A stretch of DNA of 64,000 bases from contig NC_082687.1 of NCBI RefSeq assembly GCF_949987515.2, forward strand, positions 24,226,148 to 24,290,147, read 5' to 3'. Positions within the stretch are counted from its first letter, which is position 1. Each line of letters begins with the position of its first letter. Shown one piece after another: positions 1 to 10,673 of this stretch. A program made the translations under genes and the position numbers. A model generated the notes under the pieces. It made no database searches. It was not told the origin of the DNA and saw nothing but the letters and a program-made list of their open reading frames with translations. The stretch is from Delphinus delphis. Lineage: Eukaryota > Chordata > Mammalia > Artiodactyla > Delphinidae.

Positions 1-198
1 AAAATTGTAGTGTCTATAAAACATTTTCAATGCACAAATCTATAGAATATATAAGAGGCTCAGTAACCAAGCTCAAATGTTTTGCTGAATCACAGAAACT
101 CAATTCCAACCAAGTCAGGCTTCCCCTCTTTCCCTTCGAGCATTTCTAAGTCTTGACGTCATGTCAAGATGTGGGGAAGGAGGCAGAGAGGGACACAA
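1..198. other. single-copy leader upstream of the minisatellite
   Basis: No repeat or coding signal was recognised here. The stretch is AT-rich at first and becomes pyrimidine-rich (ttcccctctttccc) just before the CRE palindrome and the tandem array. Confidence 0.5.
152..168. promoter_or_regulatory. perfect CRE (TGACGTCA) inside a 17-bp palindrome
   Basis: The bases form cttgac-gtcat-gtcaag, a perfect inverted repeat of 6-bp arms, and they contain the full cAMP-response consensus TGACGTCA at 154-161. CREB/ATF bZIP proteins bind this octamer. It lies 30 bp before the tandem array. No promoter or transcript is visible, so function is only a possibility. Confidence 0.35.
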
Positions 199-828
199 TC
201 CTTGAAGTCATCATTTCCACTCTGCATCCTCCAAGGAAGTCATCATTTCCACACTGGCATCCTCCAAGGAAGTCATCATTTCCACACGGCATCCTCCAAG
301 CAAGTCATCGTTTCCACACCGCACCCTCCAAGGAAGTCATCGTTTCCACACCGCATCCTCCAAGGAAGTCATCGTTTCCACACCGCATCCTCCAAGGAAG
401 TCATCGTTTCCTCACCGGCATCCTCCAAGGAAGTCATCCTTTCCACACCGGCATCCTCCAAGGAAGTCATCCTTTCCACACCGGCATCCTCCAAGGAAGT
501 CATCATTTCCACACTGCATCCTCCAAGGAAGTCATCGTTTCCACACCGCATCCTCCAAGGAAGTCATCATTTCCACACCAGCATCCTCCAAGGAAGTCAT
601 CATTTCCACACTGCATCCTCCAAGGAAGTCATCATTTCCTCACCGGCATCCTCCAAGGAAGTCATCATTTCCACACCGCATCCTCCAAGGAAGTCATCGT
701 TTCCACACCGCATCCTCCAAGGAAGTCATCGTTTCCACACCGCATCCTCCAAGGAAGTCATCGTTTCCACACCGCATCCTCCAAGGAAGTCATCCTTTCC
801 ACACCGGCATCCTCCAAGGAAGTCATTG
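199..828 (+). repeat. 32/33-bp minisatellite, about 19 units
   Basis: A tandem array with consensus gcatcctccaaggaagtcat + (catttc or cgtttc or cctttc) + cacac(c/t)g. The first unit (199-223) is partial and degenerate, and 19 further units follow with starts near 224, 257, 289, 321, 352 and so on to 807. Units are 32 bp, or 33 bp where an extra g gives ccggcatcc. The plus strand of the unit contains no TAA, TAG or TGA in any frame, so long open frames of nearly 300 codons run through the array in more than one frame. These are by-products. Variation concentrates at two CpG positions (cgttt/cattt, accgc/actgc), as expected from methyl-CpG decay. Each unit holds an inverted GGAA...TTCC pair. 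Confidence 0.95.
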
Positions 829-1420
829 GCTCACCCAGTCCTCAGCTGTTATCCCAGAAGGTCACTGAGGAGATGTCCCTTGTTCCCGGTGGCAAGGTCC
901 CTAGATGTCCGGCAACTTTCTCTGCTCCTTCCCTCCTCAGCTGGAGCCATGGAATCATTTGCTTCGGTGCCACGCACAGCATTTTTTCTCTGGGCCCCTG
1001 CTGCCACCATCCCCTGAGGCTGGCTTCCTCTCTGAGATTATAACCTGGGAAACTTAGGGCCTGGCCTGCCGCTGGGACCTACAAATGCCTCTGCTGTCCT
1101 CACTTCCCCTCCATCCCTCACCTCCACCAGGCCAGAGAAATTTTCTCTAACCTAAAATAGAAGTTCTGCGGTCTTTTATGATGTGTCTCCCACACATTCT
1201 ATCTTTGACAGTTTTCTTCATTCCCCTAAGGATTTGGGCTTTTGGAAACCAAAGCCTTTGAAGACTTTTGTCCCCCCTCTGATTTCAGAATTGGAACATC
1301 CCTCCTCAGGGACAATGAACATCGAAGGCCCTAGCTGCTTGAATATGGCAGAAGCAGGAGGGAGAGAGAGAAAACATTGCTAATATTTCCAAAACGTCGA
1401 ATTTATGAGCTAACAATCCG
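829..1420. other. single-copy DNA, GC-moderate, no gene seen
   Basis: Pyrimidine-rich and fairly GC-rich to about 1130, then ordinary. No repeat family was recognised. The reading frames that cross 829-1043 continue from the minisatellite and have no recognisable domain. Confidence 0.5.
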
Positions 1421-1860
1421 CTACTCTCTTATAGAAATAAAATCCTACAAATATGTAAAAAGATATAGAGAGGATTACCATAACATTGATTGTAATAGAG
1501 AAAAATTAGAGATAATTTAAATTTCCACCAAGATACCGGATGGTTAAATAAATCATAGGAAACTGATAAAATGGGGGAAAAAACCCGATAATACCGATAA
1601 AATTCTAGGTAAACATTAAAAAGAATATGTACATCTTTACGTGCTGACTTGGAAAGATCCTATGAATATTGTGAAGTGAAAAGGGCAAAATTCGGAATGA
1701 TATGTGAGATATCTCATTTGTTTAAAAAAAACACCCTATTTCTGTGTATGTGTACATGTGTTAATATGAGCACATAAAGAGATTGCTAATGCTAGTGGTA
1801 ACAATTTCTATGTAATGAATTTAGAATGAGGAAAGACTCTTCCTTTTTTTCACTTTAAAA
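1421..1860 (+). mobile_element. old L1 3' fragment (L1M-like)
   Basis: Matches the tail of old mammalian L1 elements in the plus direction: a diverged taatagagaaaaattagag segment, then ggatggttaaataaatcata, then gtgaagtgaaaagggcaaaa followed by an A-run. This is the end of ORF2 and the start of the 3' UTR. It is heavily mutated with no open frame and no visible target-site duplication. Confidence 0.7.
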
Positions 1861-2602
1861 TCTTTTTTAAACATTTTATTTGATTTAGCAGGCACCTACT
1901 ACCTTTAAAGATTTTTTATTTAAGTTAAAAAAATGCATGTTAATTTAGCTCTAGATGGGACCTCATACATTCTCAAAGCATATATAATTTCTTGAAGAAT
2001 CAGGAACTAAGACATAAAATGAAGACCTTCCATTCATTGAAGGTTATGATTCAGTAGCGAAGATGGATCATTTAAGATCCATGATGATTCTAAGAATCAT
2101 TTTGCAAAACCCTGACTGGAAAGTAGATTCCTGCTGTGAACTGTAAGAGACCCAGATTTCAACATAATTGGAGAAATTTAAATACTTTATCATACTCTGC
2201 CAAGCTCTGTGAGTCAAATAAATGTAGGATATCTTATTTTAAACAAATGATGACAGCTGACCACAAAGTCTAAACATGATCCAAACTAATATATGTGCTA
2301 ATTGTTCTTTGTCTTAATCCCCAGTGCACATTCTCCATTAACTGCGAGATTAACTGCCTTGTCTTGAATCAAACCTAGGAATAGCTTCTTCCGCCACTGA
2401 TAGCACTTCAATATCAAAGGAATCTTATGGGTCTGAAATCCAGGCCCAAACTGTACACACTTGGCCCAACTAGAGGCGTCATAATGATGTAGCAGAGGAT
2501 AAAATTATGAGCTCGGCTGATATGCTTGGCACAGAATTAGATTATGGCCACTTAATTAACAATGCTGATACCCTATCTCCCAAACAGGATCTAGTATATT
2601 TT
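1861..2602. other. single-copy AT-rich DNA with two adjacent palindromes
   Basis: No repeat family was recognised. Two perfect palindromes sit side by side at 2063-2082 and 2084-2100 and are described as a finding. Confidence 0.45.
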
Positions 2603-3189
2603 TTAAATTAATTTTTATTGGAGTATAGCTAATTTACAATGTTGTGTTAGTTTCTGTTGTACAGCAAAGTGAATCAGTTATACCAAGACATATATCCACT
2701 CTTTTTTAGATTCTATTCCTATATAGGTCATTACAGAGTACCGAGTAATTCCCCGTGCTATACAGTAAGTTCTTCTTAGTTATCTATTTTATATATAGCA
2801 GTTTGTATCTGCTAATCCCAAACTCCTAATTTATCCCTTCTCCCTGTTTCCCCCTTGGTAACCATAAGTTTGTTTTCTACATCTGTAACTCTATTTCTGT
2901 TTTGTAAATAGGTTCATTTGTACCATTTTTTAGATTCTACATGTAAGTGATATCATATGATATTTGTCTTTCTCTGTCTGACTTCTCTCAGTATGATGCT
3001 CTCTAGGTCCATCCATGTTGCTGTAAATGGCATTATTTCATTCATTTTTATGGCTGAGTAATATTTCATTGTATATATGTACCACATCTTTATCCATTCA
3101 TCTGTTGATGGACATTTAGGTTGCTTCCATGTCTTGGCTATTATAAATAGTGCTGCAATGAACATTTAGGATGCATATATCTTTTTTTT

Positions 3190-3650
3190 TCTTTTTTTTA
3201 AAACTCTACAAAATATTTTATTGCTTGGATGTGTGAAATAAATTTAGGAGGCAGAAGAATAAACACTGGCTCTCAAATTTCTTTGCTAGTTATACACAGA
3301 ATACAAAAGGAATAGTTTGCAAGTTACAATCAGTTCAGTTTGGGATACGTTGTTTCAGTATGAGTCTGAAACTCCAAGAAGAGTCCTAGATATAGAATTA
3401 AGTTGATTTTTTTCATACAAAATTATCTAGCACAATATACTGATTAATCAATATAAGGCCAATTTCTAATAACACCAAGTTCTCATTGTATGTGGGTCAT
3501 TTCTTGAGCACTCTGAACTGTTACATTGACATAACAGTACTTGCCCACTCCCATGCCAGCGTTACACTAGCTTTATTTTAAAAGTCTTGTTATTGCATAA
3601 ATAACTACCACATCTTCTTCTTCCTCTTCAAAGTTGTCTTGGCTGTTTTG
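3190..3650 (-). pseudogene. processed-mRNA-like 3' end, gene not identified
   Basis: On the minus strand this ends with a canonical AATAAA (complement at about 3214-3219) some 25 nt before a poly-A tract, like a polyadenylated 3' UTR. Its 5' end begins with an open stretch encoding a run of acidic residues (five glutamates then Asp) or, in another frame, a basic tail ending in Lys-Lys-Lys-Met-Trp-stop, so it may contain the last codons of a host mRNA. I could not recognise the parent gene. It belongs to the chimeric insertion. Confidence 0.45.
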
Positions 3651-3670
3651 GTTCTTTTTTTTTTTTTTTA

Positions 3671-3963
3671 TACAGTAGCTTCTTGTTAGTCATCAATTTT
3701 ATACACATCAGTGTATACCTGTCAATACAAATAGCCCAATTCATCACACCACCACCGCTACCCCCCCCGCAGCTTTCCCCCTTTGGTGTCCATAGGTTTG
3801 TTCTCTACATCTGTGTCTCAATTTCTGCCCTGCAAACCGGTTCATCTGTACCATTTTTCTAGGTTCCACATATATGCATTAATATACGATATTTGTTTTT
3901 TTCTTTCTGACTTACTTCACTCTGTATGACAGTCTCTAGATCCATCCACGTCTCAACAAATGA
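3671..3963 (-). mobile_element. truncated L1 3'-region piece inside the chimera
   Basis: The complement matches L1 from about the end of ORF2 to the ctactgtat point of the 3' UTR, where the poly-A begins. The last roughly 170 bp of the usual L1 3' UTR (ttggagtatag... end) are missing, so this RNA was polyadenylated or primed early. It has no duplication of its own, consistent with being part of the same insertion as 3190-3650. Confidence 0.8.
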
Positions 3964-4601
3964 TAGGGTGCATATATCTTTTTGAATTATGGTTTTTTCC
4001 AGATATATGCCCAGTAGTGGGCTTGCTGGGTCGTATAGTAGTTTTATTTTAGTTTTTTAAGGAACCTCCATACAGTTCTCCATAGTGGCTGTATCAATTT
4101 ACATTCCCACGGACAGTGTAGGAAGGTTCCCTTTTCTCCACACCCTCTCCAGCATTTATTGTTTGTAAATTTTTGATGATGATCATTCTGACCAGTGTGG
4201 GGTGATACCTCATTGTAGTTTTGATTTGCATTTCTCTAGTAATTAGCGATGTTGAGCATCTTTTCATGTGCCTCTTGGCCATCTGTATGTCTTCTTTAGA
4301 AAAATGTCTATTTAGATCCTCTGCTCATTTTTTGATTGGGTTGTTTGTTTTTTTGATATTGAGCTGTATAAGCTGTCTAGTATCTTTATAGGTGATGCCA
4401 AAAGAAGAAGCCAGCTGACCCCCCAAGGGAGTATTTTTGCTTCATATGTAAAAGCAGTGACTCCCACTATTAAATAAGAAAATAGCCACAACTTCAAAAC
4501 ATCTGCAAGGGAACTTTCTCATCCCCATAAGCACCTACCCATGTAAAAAGTTTGGATCACCTCAACAGTAAGAGAAGCCTTTTCAAACATTTCTAATAAT
4601 T

Positions 4602-4880
4602 ATTCATTCAATCAACATTTGTTGAATGAGCGCTATGTACCAGGAACAGCTAATATTTATTTAGTATTTACAATGTCCCAGCCACTGGTCTACTTTCATA
4701 AATTAACTCACTTAATCCTCATGAGTTGGGTTCATTGTCTTTCAAATTTTACAGAACTGGGCCCTGGGTCACAGAAATGAAGTCACTCATTCAAGCTCAC
4801 ATAGACTCTGTCCCTAAAGAAGCTGAGATTTGAACCCAGGTAGTCTGGCTTCAGAGCTCTGCTCTTCACTCCATAAACTA
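4602..4880 (-). mobile_element. MIR SINE, minus strand
   Basis: Shows the complement of MIR: gaatgagcgctatgtaccag, ttaactcacttaatcctcat, then gatttgaacccaggtagtct. This is the tRNA-derived ancient SINE in reverse orientation. It is diverged and nearly full length. Confidence 0.8.
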
Positions 4881-5782
4881 GACTAAAAAAATAAATAAAG
4901 GACACATTCTAATGGTGGAAACAGAAATGTAAAAAATAATTAAAATGCAGTGTAATGCTATGGGAGCATAAATGCAGGGATGAATAAAGAAAAACCACAA
5001 GTACCAGGGTTGAGTTCACAAGTATTATGGAAATGTGTATGGTGGGGGGGCTGGATAAAATTTATTCCTTTTTTTTGGAGCTCCATATTAGCATACATAT
5101 GACTAAATGAAACACCTTCTTCATCCATCCAAATTAAAAGTATATAAATTAATGAGCTCTAATCTCTCAATTGTACTAAACTGGGTGTTTTAAAATTTAC
5201 CTAATTTCAGGAGACTGATTACCATTTAATACTTTACCCCTATAAGAAACAGTTTACGATCCTGAGAGAAAATATTGCAGCATTTTATTTAATGGAATGA
5301 AGCTGTCCACTGAGCAAGCTTTTTACCTGCAGCCCCTAAAATAAGTAGTCCTGGAAGAGTGACCAACTGACTTAAATCTCAGCCCTTCTCTTTTTTAGAA
5401 ATCCTGCCAATAAATGGAATCTCCATTTTCGCTTTCCTCTACTCTAGACACAAACATTCATTTTGCAAAGAGGTTGGCATGTCATTGGCAAAATGCACTT
5501 GTTGTGCTATTCCTATTCATCATCCTTATACCAGACCTCATCCCAGAATAGTCCTGCATAAGGTGCCATGTGTGTCCTCTAGCACTTCAGGAATTAAGAG
5601 GATATGGTCAATAAAAATGGAATCCCCATGACTTCAGACCAAGTTACCCAGGAAAGACATCCATCCCGATGTGGTTATGAGTTCTTTCTCAAAGTCAGCT
5701 TTTGTTCTAAGCTCAATTAGGTGTATCAAGGTAAAACTCGGCTATACAACTCAGAACTTTTAAAAGTTCACTATATTAACTC
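4881..5782. other. single-copy DNA, nothing recognised
   Basis: AT-rich sequence with no identifiable repeat, splice-exon pattern or RNA gene. Only short A-runs and a G-run (ggtggggggg near 5041) stand out. Confidence 0.45.
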
Positions 5783-6153
5783 TGTCTCAATCCATTCAAG
5801 CTGCTATTTAAAAAAATGGCACAGATAGGTTGGCTTCTAAATAACAGAAATTTATTTTTCACAGCTCTGGAGGCTGGGAGGTCCGAGATCAAGGTGCCAG
5901 TGAGAGACTCTATGTCTGTGGTGTGCCTACTTCCTGGTTCATAGATGGCCATCTTCCTCCCATGTCCTCACATGGAAGAAGGGGCAAGGCAGCTCTCTGT
6001 GGTCTCTTTTATAAGGACACCGACCCTTCCTGCAGACTCCATCCTCATGACCCAATCACCTCCTAAAGGCTTCACCTCCTACCACCAACATGCTGGGGGT
6101 TGGGATTTCAACATATCAATTTAAGGGAGAACAATAATATTCTGTCCATAGCA
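5783..6153 (-). mobile_element. MaLR (MLT1-like) solo LTR, minus strand
   Basis: The complement carries hallmarks of mammalian apparent LTR retrotransposons: cagctctggaggctgggagg, gatcaaggtgccag, cctcacatggaag, tttataaggacacc, gatttcaacatat. The outer ends tgtctcaatcca... and ...tctgtccatagca fit LTR termini. No internal retroviral sequence is present, so this is a solo LTR or MaLR remnant. Confidence 0.8.
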
Positions 6154-8140
6154 AACCCACTCCACAATATTTAAATATCCATATTGACTTTCCAAAGAAG
6201 TCAACAGTCACAGAGGCAGGTGAAAGGAAAAGCATTTGGATTTAAGTCCAAATGTGATGCATTTTTATAATGGGCCAGGTGATGGGAACACAAAGATGCC
6301 TGCCATGAGCCCAGCCCACGTTAGCCCAATACAAAAGTTTGAGGTAGGTCAATAGTCCTGCTTCATGTTCATCACTTTGTAGAGTATATTTTTGAAGTCC
6401 TCCTTAATTCAAAAGTAAAATCTTTGTCAAATAAAGACATAAATAGCTTCCTCTCCAAGACTGAGGGCCAGATTCCTTCCCTCAGAATCCCCATGGAACT
6501 TTTTCATACTACTAGATGAAACATATTTAGCCAATATCTGGGTTTCAGCCAAGGTGGAGTAAGAAGAATGTTTTTGATATGACATCAAATTAGTCACTTT
6601 TAAGGTAATAGCATAATCATCTGTCAGACAACGTTACTTGTAGGGAACAACCATCTGCTGGAAAAAAAATAGAAAAAGAAAATCTAAAGGTCATCTCATT
6701 TCAACTGAAAAGCTGAATTGTAAAAATTATGGTTGGCAAAGTGATATCTCTTCAATCAAAATAAAACATAAAATGATCCTTACTAGGCCAACAGCAGCTG
6801 TCCAATCATAACAAACAAAATTCCTCAGTTGATGTCTTTTTATGGACCCATGTTTTCTTCACCTTTCATTTTTTCCTGCAAAAATTAAGTGGAAAGACCC
6901 ATGGATGGGGTGAAGAAAGAAAGACATTTGGGGCTGTTTCTAATGTGTGTGTTGGATTATCTGCAATACACAGATAAAACTGGGTATAAGCCTTAAAATA
7001 GAGCAGAGTGTCAATTTCAAAACAAATAATGATAATGGTATTTTCAAGATCAGCTCTTTATTCATGTTCTGTGCCAAAGCATTTAAATACCCTGTGCTAC
7101 TCATAACATAATGTGGGTGGTAAAAGGAAAAAACTATCCCTACTTCAACATGTTATCCCTAAAGAGTCTATTCGTGTCAGTGCTGTAAAGATACAATTAA
7201 TTTATATAACCCCAATATCCTAACGCTGAGACACAAAGCACATGAAACAAAACATTCTCTTATTTTGAAAAGAGAAAAATGAACATAAACTCTGCTTTAT
7301 GCAACTGCCCAAAGCTTTTTTAGATAAATAATAAAATAATTTTAATTAACAAATGATTCTAGTAAACCATTTTTATCAGATACTTAATTTTTTTTAAGTC
7401 CAAACTTTGAGCCCACACATACTTTTTCCCCATGGGACTTAACAATTGCTGTGCTGGTAGTTTTGTAGAATTTGAGATGATCTGGGCTGGGCACTCTTTT
7501 AATTCGGTCTAGATGATGACATTTACCATCACATAGTTAAATGACTGGCTTTAGAAACATCTTGTAGGCTACATATCTCACCTATGTGGCTGCACTCTGT
7601 TTGGGGAGATACCTTTTAATTTAAAATTAACCTTTGGGCCATTTCAATCTAGTTACCTAAAAGCATCAGCCACTTAGAATTTTTATCCAATCTGGTTAAT
7701 ATACAAGTTTCATATATTTCTCTTGAAGGACTCCAAATAACAATGAATCAAATTATTTGTTTTTAATAGTTCTTTTCTAACTGGATAAGAAACAAACAAA
7801 ATTCTGTGTTAAAAAAGAAAACTTTCCAAAACAACCCAAAATCTAACCCTTCAGACAAATAGCATATTCAAAGTTGAGTTAGGAACATTTCTCACATCAA
7901 GTTATGTTTTAATTGTATGTATAAATAACAAGAAATGACTCTGCTCTTGGCTTACAACTGGATTGCATTTTTAATTTTGGAGTTGCCTTATATTTTTGAG
8001 AATGCTGATTAAATATTAAAACTCATTAATAATTTGTGAAAGACTCCTTAGTAGAAAAAAAAAAGTTAAGTTTTACCCAGAAAACAGATATTCTTTCTTA
8101 TTTTATTTTTGAAAGAAGCCTTGCGAATTTAAGAAGCAGG

Positions 8141-8143
<3 letters not shown>
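6154..8143. other. single-copy AT-rich DNA, no gene seen
   Basis: About 2 kb without a repeat family that I can name. The longest frames are short and lack domains. Local tracts are A-runs (6660-6690) and T-runs. Weak L2/MIR-like stretches may exist but were too diverged to call. Confidence 0.45.

Positions 8144-8193
<50 letters not shown>
8144..8193 (+). repeat. (GT)25 microsatellite
   Basis: An uninterrupted dinucleotide run of about 25 units, followed by a short GA-rich stretch (gagagggagagagaacg). Open frames encoding alternating Val-Cys or Thr-His across it are artefacts. It is probably polymorphic in length. Confidence 0.97.
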
Positions 8194-8194
<1 letters not shown>

Positions 8195-8244
8195 TACTTG
8201 ACAGAGAGGGAGAGAGAACGCCCATGAGTGTCCAAAACATGTAT

Positions 8245-8293
8245 TTAAATATCACCAAAAAATAAAAAAATAAAAAAAAATAAATATCACCAA
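8245..8293 (+). mobile_element. A-rich-only insertion between 13-bp direct repeats
   Basis: Exact direct repeats taaatatcaccaa (8245-8257 and 8281-8293) flank only aaaataaaaaaataaaaaaaaa. This is the structure left when L1 machinery inserts little more than a poly-A tail. A tandem slippage duplication is an alternative. Confidence 0.5.
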
Positions 8294-8985
8294 TTACAGA
8301 GGCATTCTCTACACTTAACATTCATGGATAACCTTTGTGTACATATTCAGGTGGGGTCAGCAGAGTATTTATGGAATACAGGGCAGTACTGCGGGGAACA
8401 ATTTCCCCTGTGACAGAGTGGTCATGCTACTTGGGTGAACCATATCCAAGAGAAATAAGATAGGGACTCTATGGGCGACAGCATTCATAAAGAGGTCAGA
8501 ACTATAATTTCCTTAAGTCTCCAACCCATGGCAGATGAGTAGGAGAAAGACAGTTTTAATTCTACTAGCTACTACCCTGAGTAAAGAGGCTTTATTTCTT
8601 GCAAATGTTTGCTTTATTCTGAAGTCAATCCTTCTTTCTTGTTTCTGATAAAGTGTATCTTGCCATTGATGCCAACTCAAGCCAGAAACAATTAAGGCCT
8701 GCAGTATATACAAAGAAGAAGCTGGTATTCATAACAGTGTGCCGGGCAAATTCAGTCGCCCCCTGTTTTGATGATTAAAATAGAAAGAATGGGCAAGCTT
8801 CTAGTGGAAGTTCCAACAACAGGATGATTTTTACTTTCGTATATCCCACCCATTAACCTGGCATGTGTGTGGAAGGGAGGGGGGAGGGTGTTAGAGGTGA
8901 TGCACATGCTGAGCTCTGTCTGACTAAAGAATGCTAAATGCTCCATATTAGTGAAACACCAGAAGAATAAGAGCTGGGCAAAGAA
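8294..8985. other. single-copy DNA, nothing recognised
   Basis: No repeat family, exon or RNA gene was identified. A G-rich patch (gggaggggggagggtg) lies near 8874-8890. Confidence 0.45.
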
Positions 8986-9172
8986 GACAGCATGGTACAG
9001 TGGAAAAGGAAGGTAGACTCAGGTTTGACATTTACCACTTACTAGACATGTAGACGTAAGCAAATCATTTTCCTCTTCCTGCATATAGAGACGATGATAC
9101 CTACTTCCTGGGGTCTTTGTAGGGACTGAGTGGGATAGTTGTACTTGGTGGGTACTCAATGAATGTTTGTCT
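8986..9172 (+). mobile_element. MIR SINE
   Basis: Plus-strand MIR signature: agcatggtacagtggaaaag, then ccacttactagacatgtaga, then ctacttcctggggtctttgt and a terminal gtactcaatgaatgtttg. Moderately diverged. Confidence 0.8.
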
Positions 9173-9374
9173 CTCCTTTCTCTTACTAAACAAAGCTTAT
9201 TAAGAAATCTAAATTGGTCATCTCCTAGCAGAGGAACACTTTGCCCAAGAATCTTCCCAGGTACCTCCCATTACACATTTATCACTTCCATGGACTTGTG
9301 TTTTAACTCCCTAAGAATTTAGTTTCTCTAACAGTTTGAATTTTAGTGGCTCTACATGGGTAGTACATTTAGTC

Positions 9375-9500
9375 ATCCCCAAGTTTGTTCCATGATGGCA
9401 GGAACTAGGTCCCTCCTGTACAAACTTGTATCCTAGCTCCTAGCTCAGAGCTTGGCGCAGAATGGGCTTTTAAGAAATATTAGAATGAATGAAATAAGCG
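9375..9500 (+). mobile_element. L2 3' end
   Basis: Typical LINE2 tail: gatggcaggaactaggtccc, cctagctcagagcttggcgc, followed by aagaaatattagaatgaatg. No coding part remains. Confidence 0.75.
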
Positions 9501-9764
9501 AAACGAATGCATCACCAATACCCACCCCCTCCAACATGGTGAAAGATCGACAATAAGGCCTTTAAAAATTCTGTTTATTCTATTCTTGACTCTTCTTATT
9601 TCAAAAATAAAACAGTAAGGCAAACTTAAACCACCACAAAGAAAGGAAAACATCTCAACTAGTTTGTGGAAAGCACCATTTCCAGTGCCCAGCTATTCTC
9701 TTGCGGGCAGTTACCTGTGCAGCCATAAATGCTCCACTTTTCAACTTTATTGTAAAAATAAAGG

Positions 9765-10000
9765 TGTGGTAGAAAGAGCCTGAGAAGAAGGAATCTGAAG
9801 ACTCAGATGTTAGCTACAGCCACCACATGAACACTTATATCCATCACATTATCTTTGTCAGTCTCATTTTTTCTCATTTGTAAAATGGAGATAAATCAGC
9901 CTTGCATCAAATATATACCTTAAGAGTTCACTGCAAGTGAGGATGAGATAAGACATGCAAAAGAGCCGGAACACTATAAACCTCTACGCAAAAGTAATGA
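9765..10000 (+). mobile_element. MIR SINE
   Basis: Contains the MIR core and tail pattern: gtcagtctcattttttctca, tttgtaaaatggagataaat, then gtgaggatgagataagac. Ends are uncertain. Confidence 0.7.
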
Positions 10001-10134
10001 ACTTTACAATTAAAGCATGTTCTTAGAAGGATGGCAGGACAGCTTCTACCAGAGCAGGCATAAGTGTGCCTAGTCTGGGTCATAATCCCAACAGAGCTGT
10101 TCAAAGAAGATATAGACCAAGTGGGGAGAAGAAG

Positions 10135-10178
<44 letters not shown>
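10135..10178 (+). repeat. (TG)n microsatellite, about 22 units
   Basis: An uninterrupted TG/GT run ending in tttgtcag. It interrupts an otherwise ordinary stretch. A short L2/MIR-like motif (catttattgagcacttactg) follows at about 10210-10235. Confidence 0.97.
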
Positions 10179-10181
<3 letters not shown>

Positions 10182-10673
10182 TCAGGGGAATGGGAAGGAA
10201 AGGCACCATCATTTATTGAGCACTTACTGTATGCTACAATTAGCCAATGTGAATATACTCTCCAAAAACTAATCCTGGTCATTTGCTGAATCCCATCTCT
10301 GTTCCCTGTCCAGAATGCCTCTTCAGTAAAACCTCAGACCCAGAACAACCACAGAGGCCATCAGAACGGGGAAAATGATCTCAGTCTTTCAGGGTAGTGT
10401 ATTCTAGCTCAATAAAAACAAACAAACAAATAAACAAACCACTTCTAACTTAAGGATTCTTGATGTTACTTTTAAAACACTATTTTTGTACATATTTTAT
10501 ATATTTGCCCTCAACAATTTGATTTAAGTTGTTCTTGTATACTTCCTATGAAGAGAGGATGTGCTAAGGGAAATTTCAAGCTTATCACCTCTCTCAAAAA
10601 ATAATTAATTCTTAACCTGCAGCATGAAATTACCTGTCTTGTTCTACTAACTTCATTCTTCAATAGCATCATT
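10179..10673. other. single-copy DNA with a (CAAA)n patch
   Basis: Holds a degenerate (CAAA/TAAA)n run at about 10411-10440. Nothing else was recognised. Confidence 0.45.

Larger units (their letters stand above)
3186..3965 (-). mobile_element. chimeric retrocopy: L1 piece + poly-A + mRNA-like 3' end + poly-A
   Basis: Flanked by an 18-bp target-site duplication, ggatgcatatatcttttt on the left (about 3169-3185) and gggtgcatatatcttttt on the right (about 3966-3983), one mismatch. Read on the minus strand the insert is a 5'-truncated L1 3' segment (3963-3671), a poly-A tract (3670-3652), about 460 bp of non-L1 sequence with a poly-A signal (3650-3190), and a terminal poly-A. The junction on the plus strand, cttttt/gaatta, fits L1 endonuclease preference. 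One event with two A-tracts suggests a 3' transduction or an RNA template switch. Confidence 0.75.
2603..4376 (-). mobile_element. L1 3' part on the minus strand, split by a later insertion
   Basis: The plus strand shows the complement of a cetartiodactyl L1 3' end: ttggagtatagctaatttac, gtgaatcagttatacc, then the complement of the ORF2 C-terminal region (tccatccatgttgctgtaaa, atatttcattgtatat). It stops at about 3185, resumes at 3966 with ctttttgaattatgg and runs to about 4376. The two halves are contiguous in L1 coordinates, so the 780 bp between them is a younger insertion. ORF2 remnants carry many stops. Confidence 0.9.

Noticed and set aside
199..828. Possible CRISPR-like array
   Set aside because: Units abut directly, with no unique spacers, and the genome is mammalian. 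It is an ordinary minisatellite.
153..1043. 296- and 282-codon open frames on the plus strand
   Set aside because: They run through the minisatellite in different frames only because the unit contains no stop trinucleotide. There is no domain and no codon signal.
8036..8321. Open frames encoding Val-Cys and Thr-His runs
   Set aside because: They are translations of the (GT)n microsatellite. The same applies at 9928-10282 and 46217-46640.
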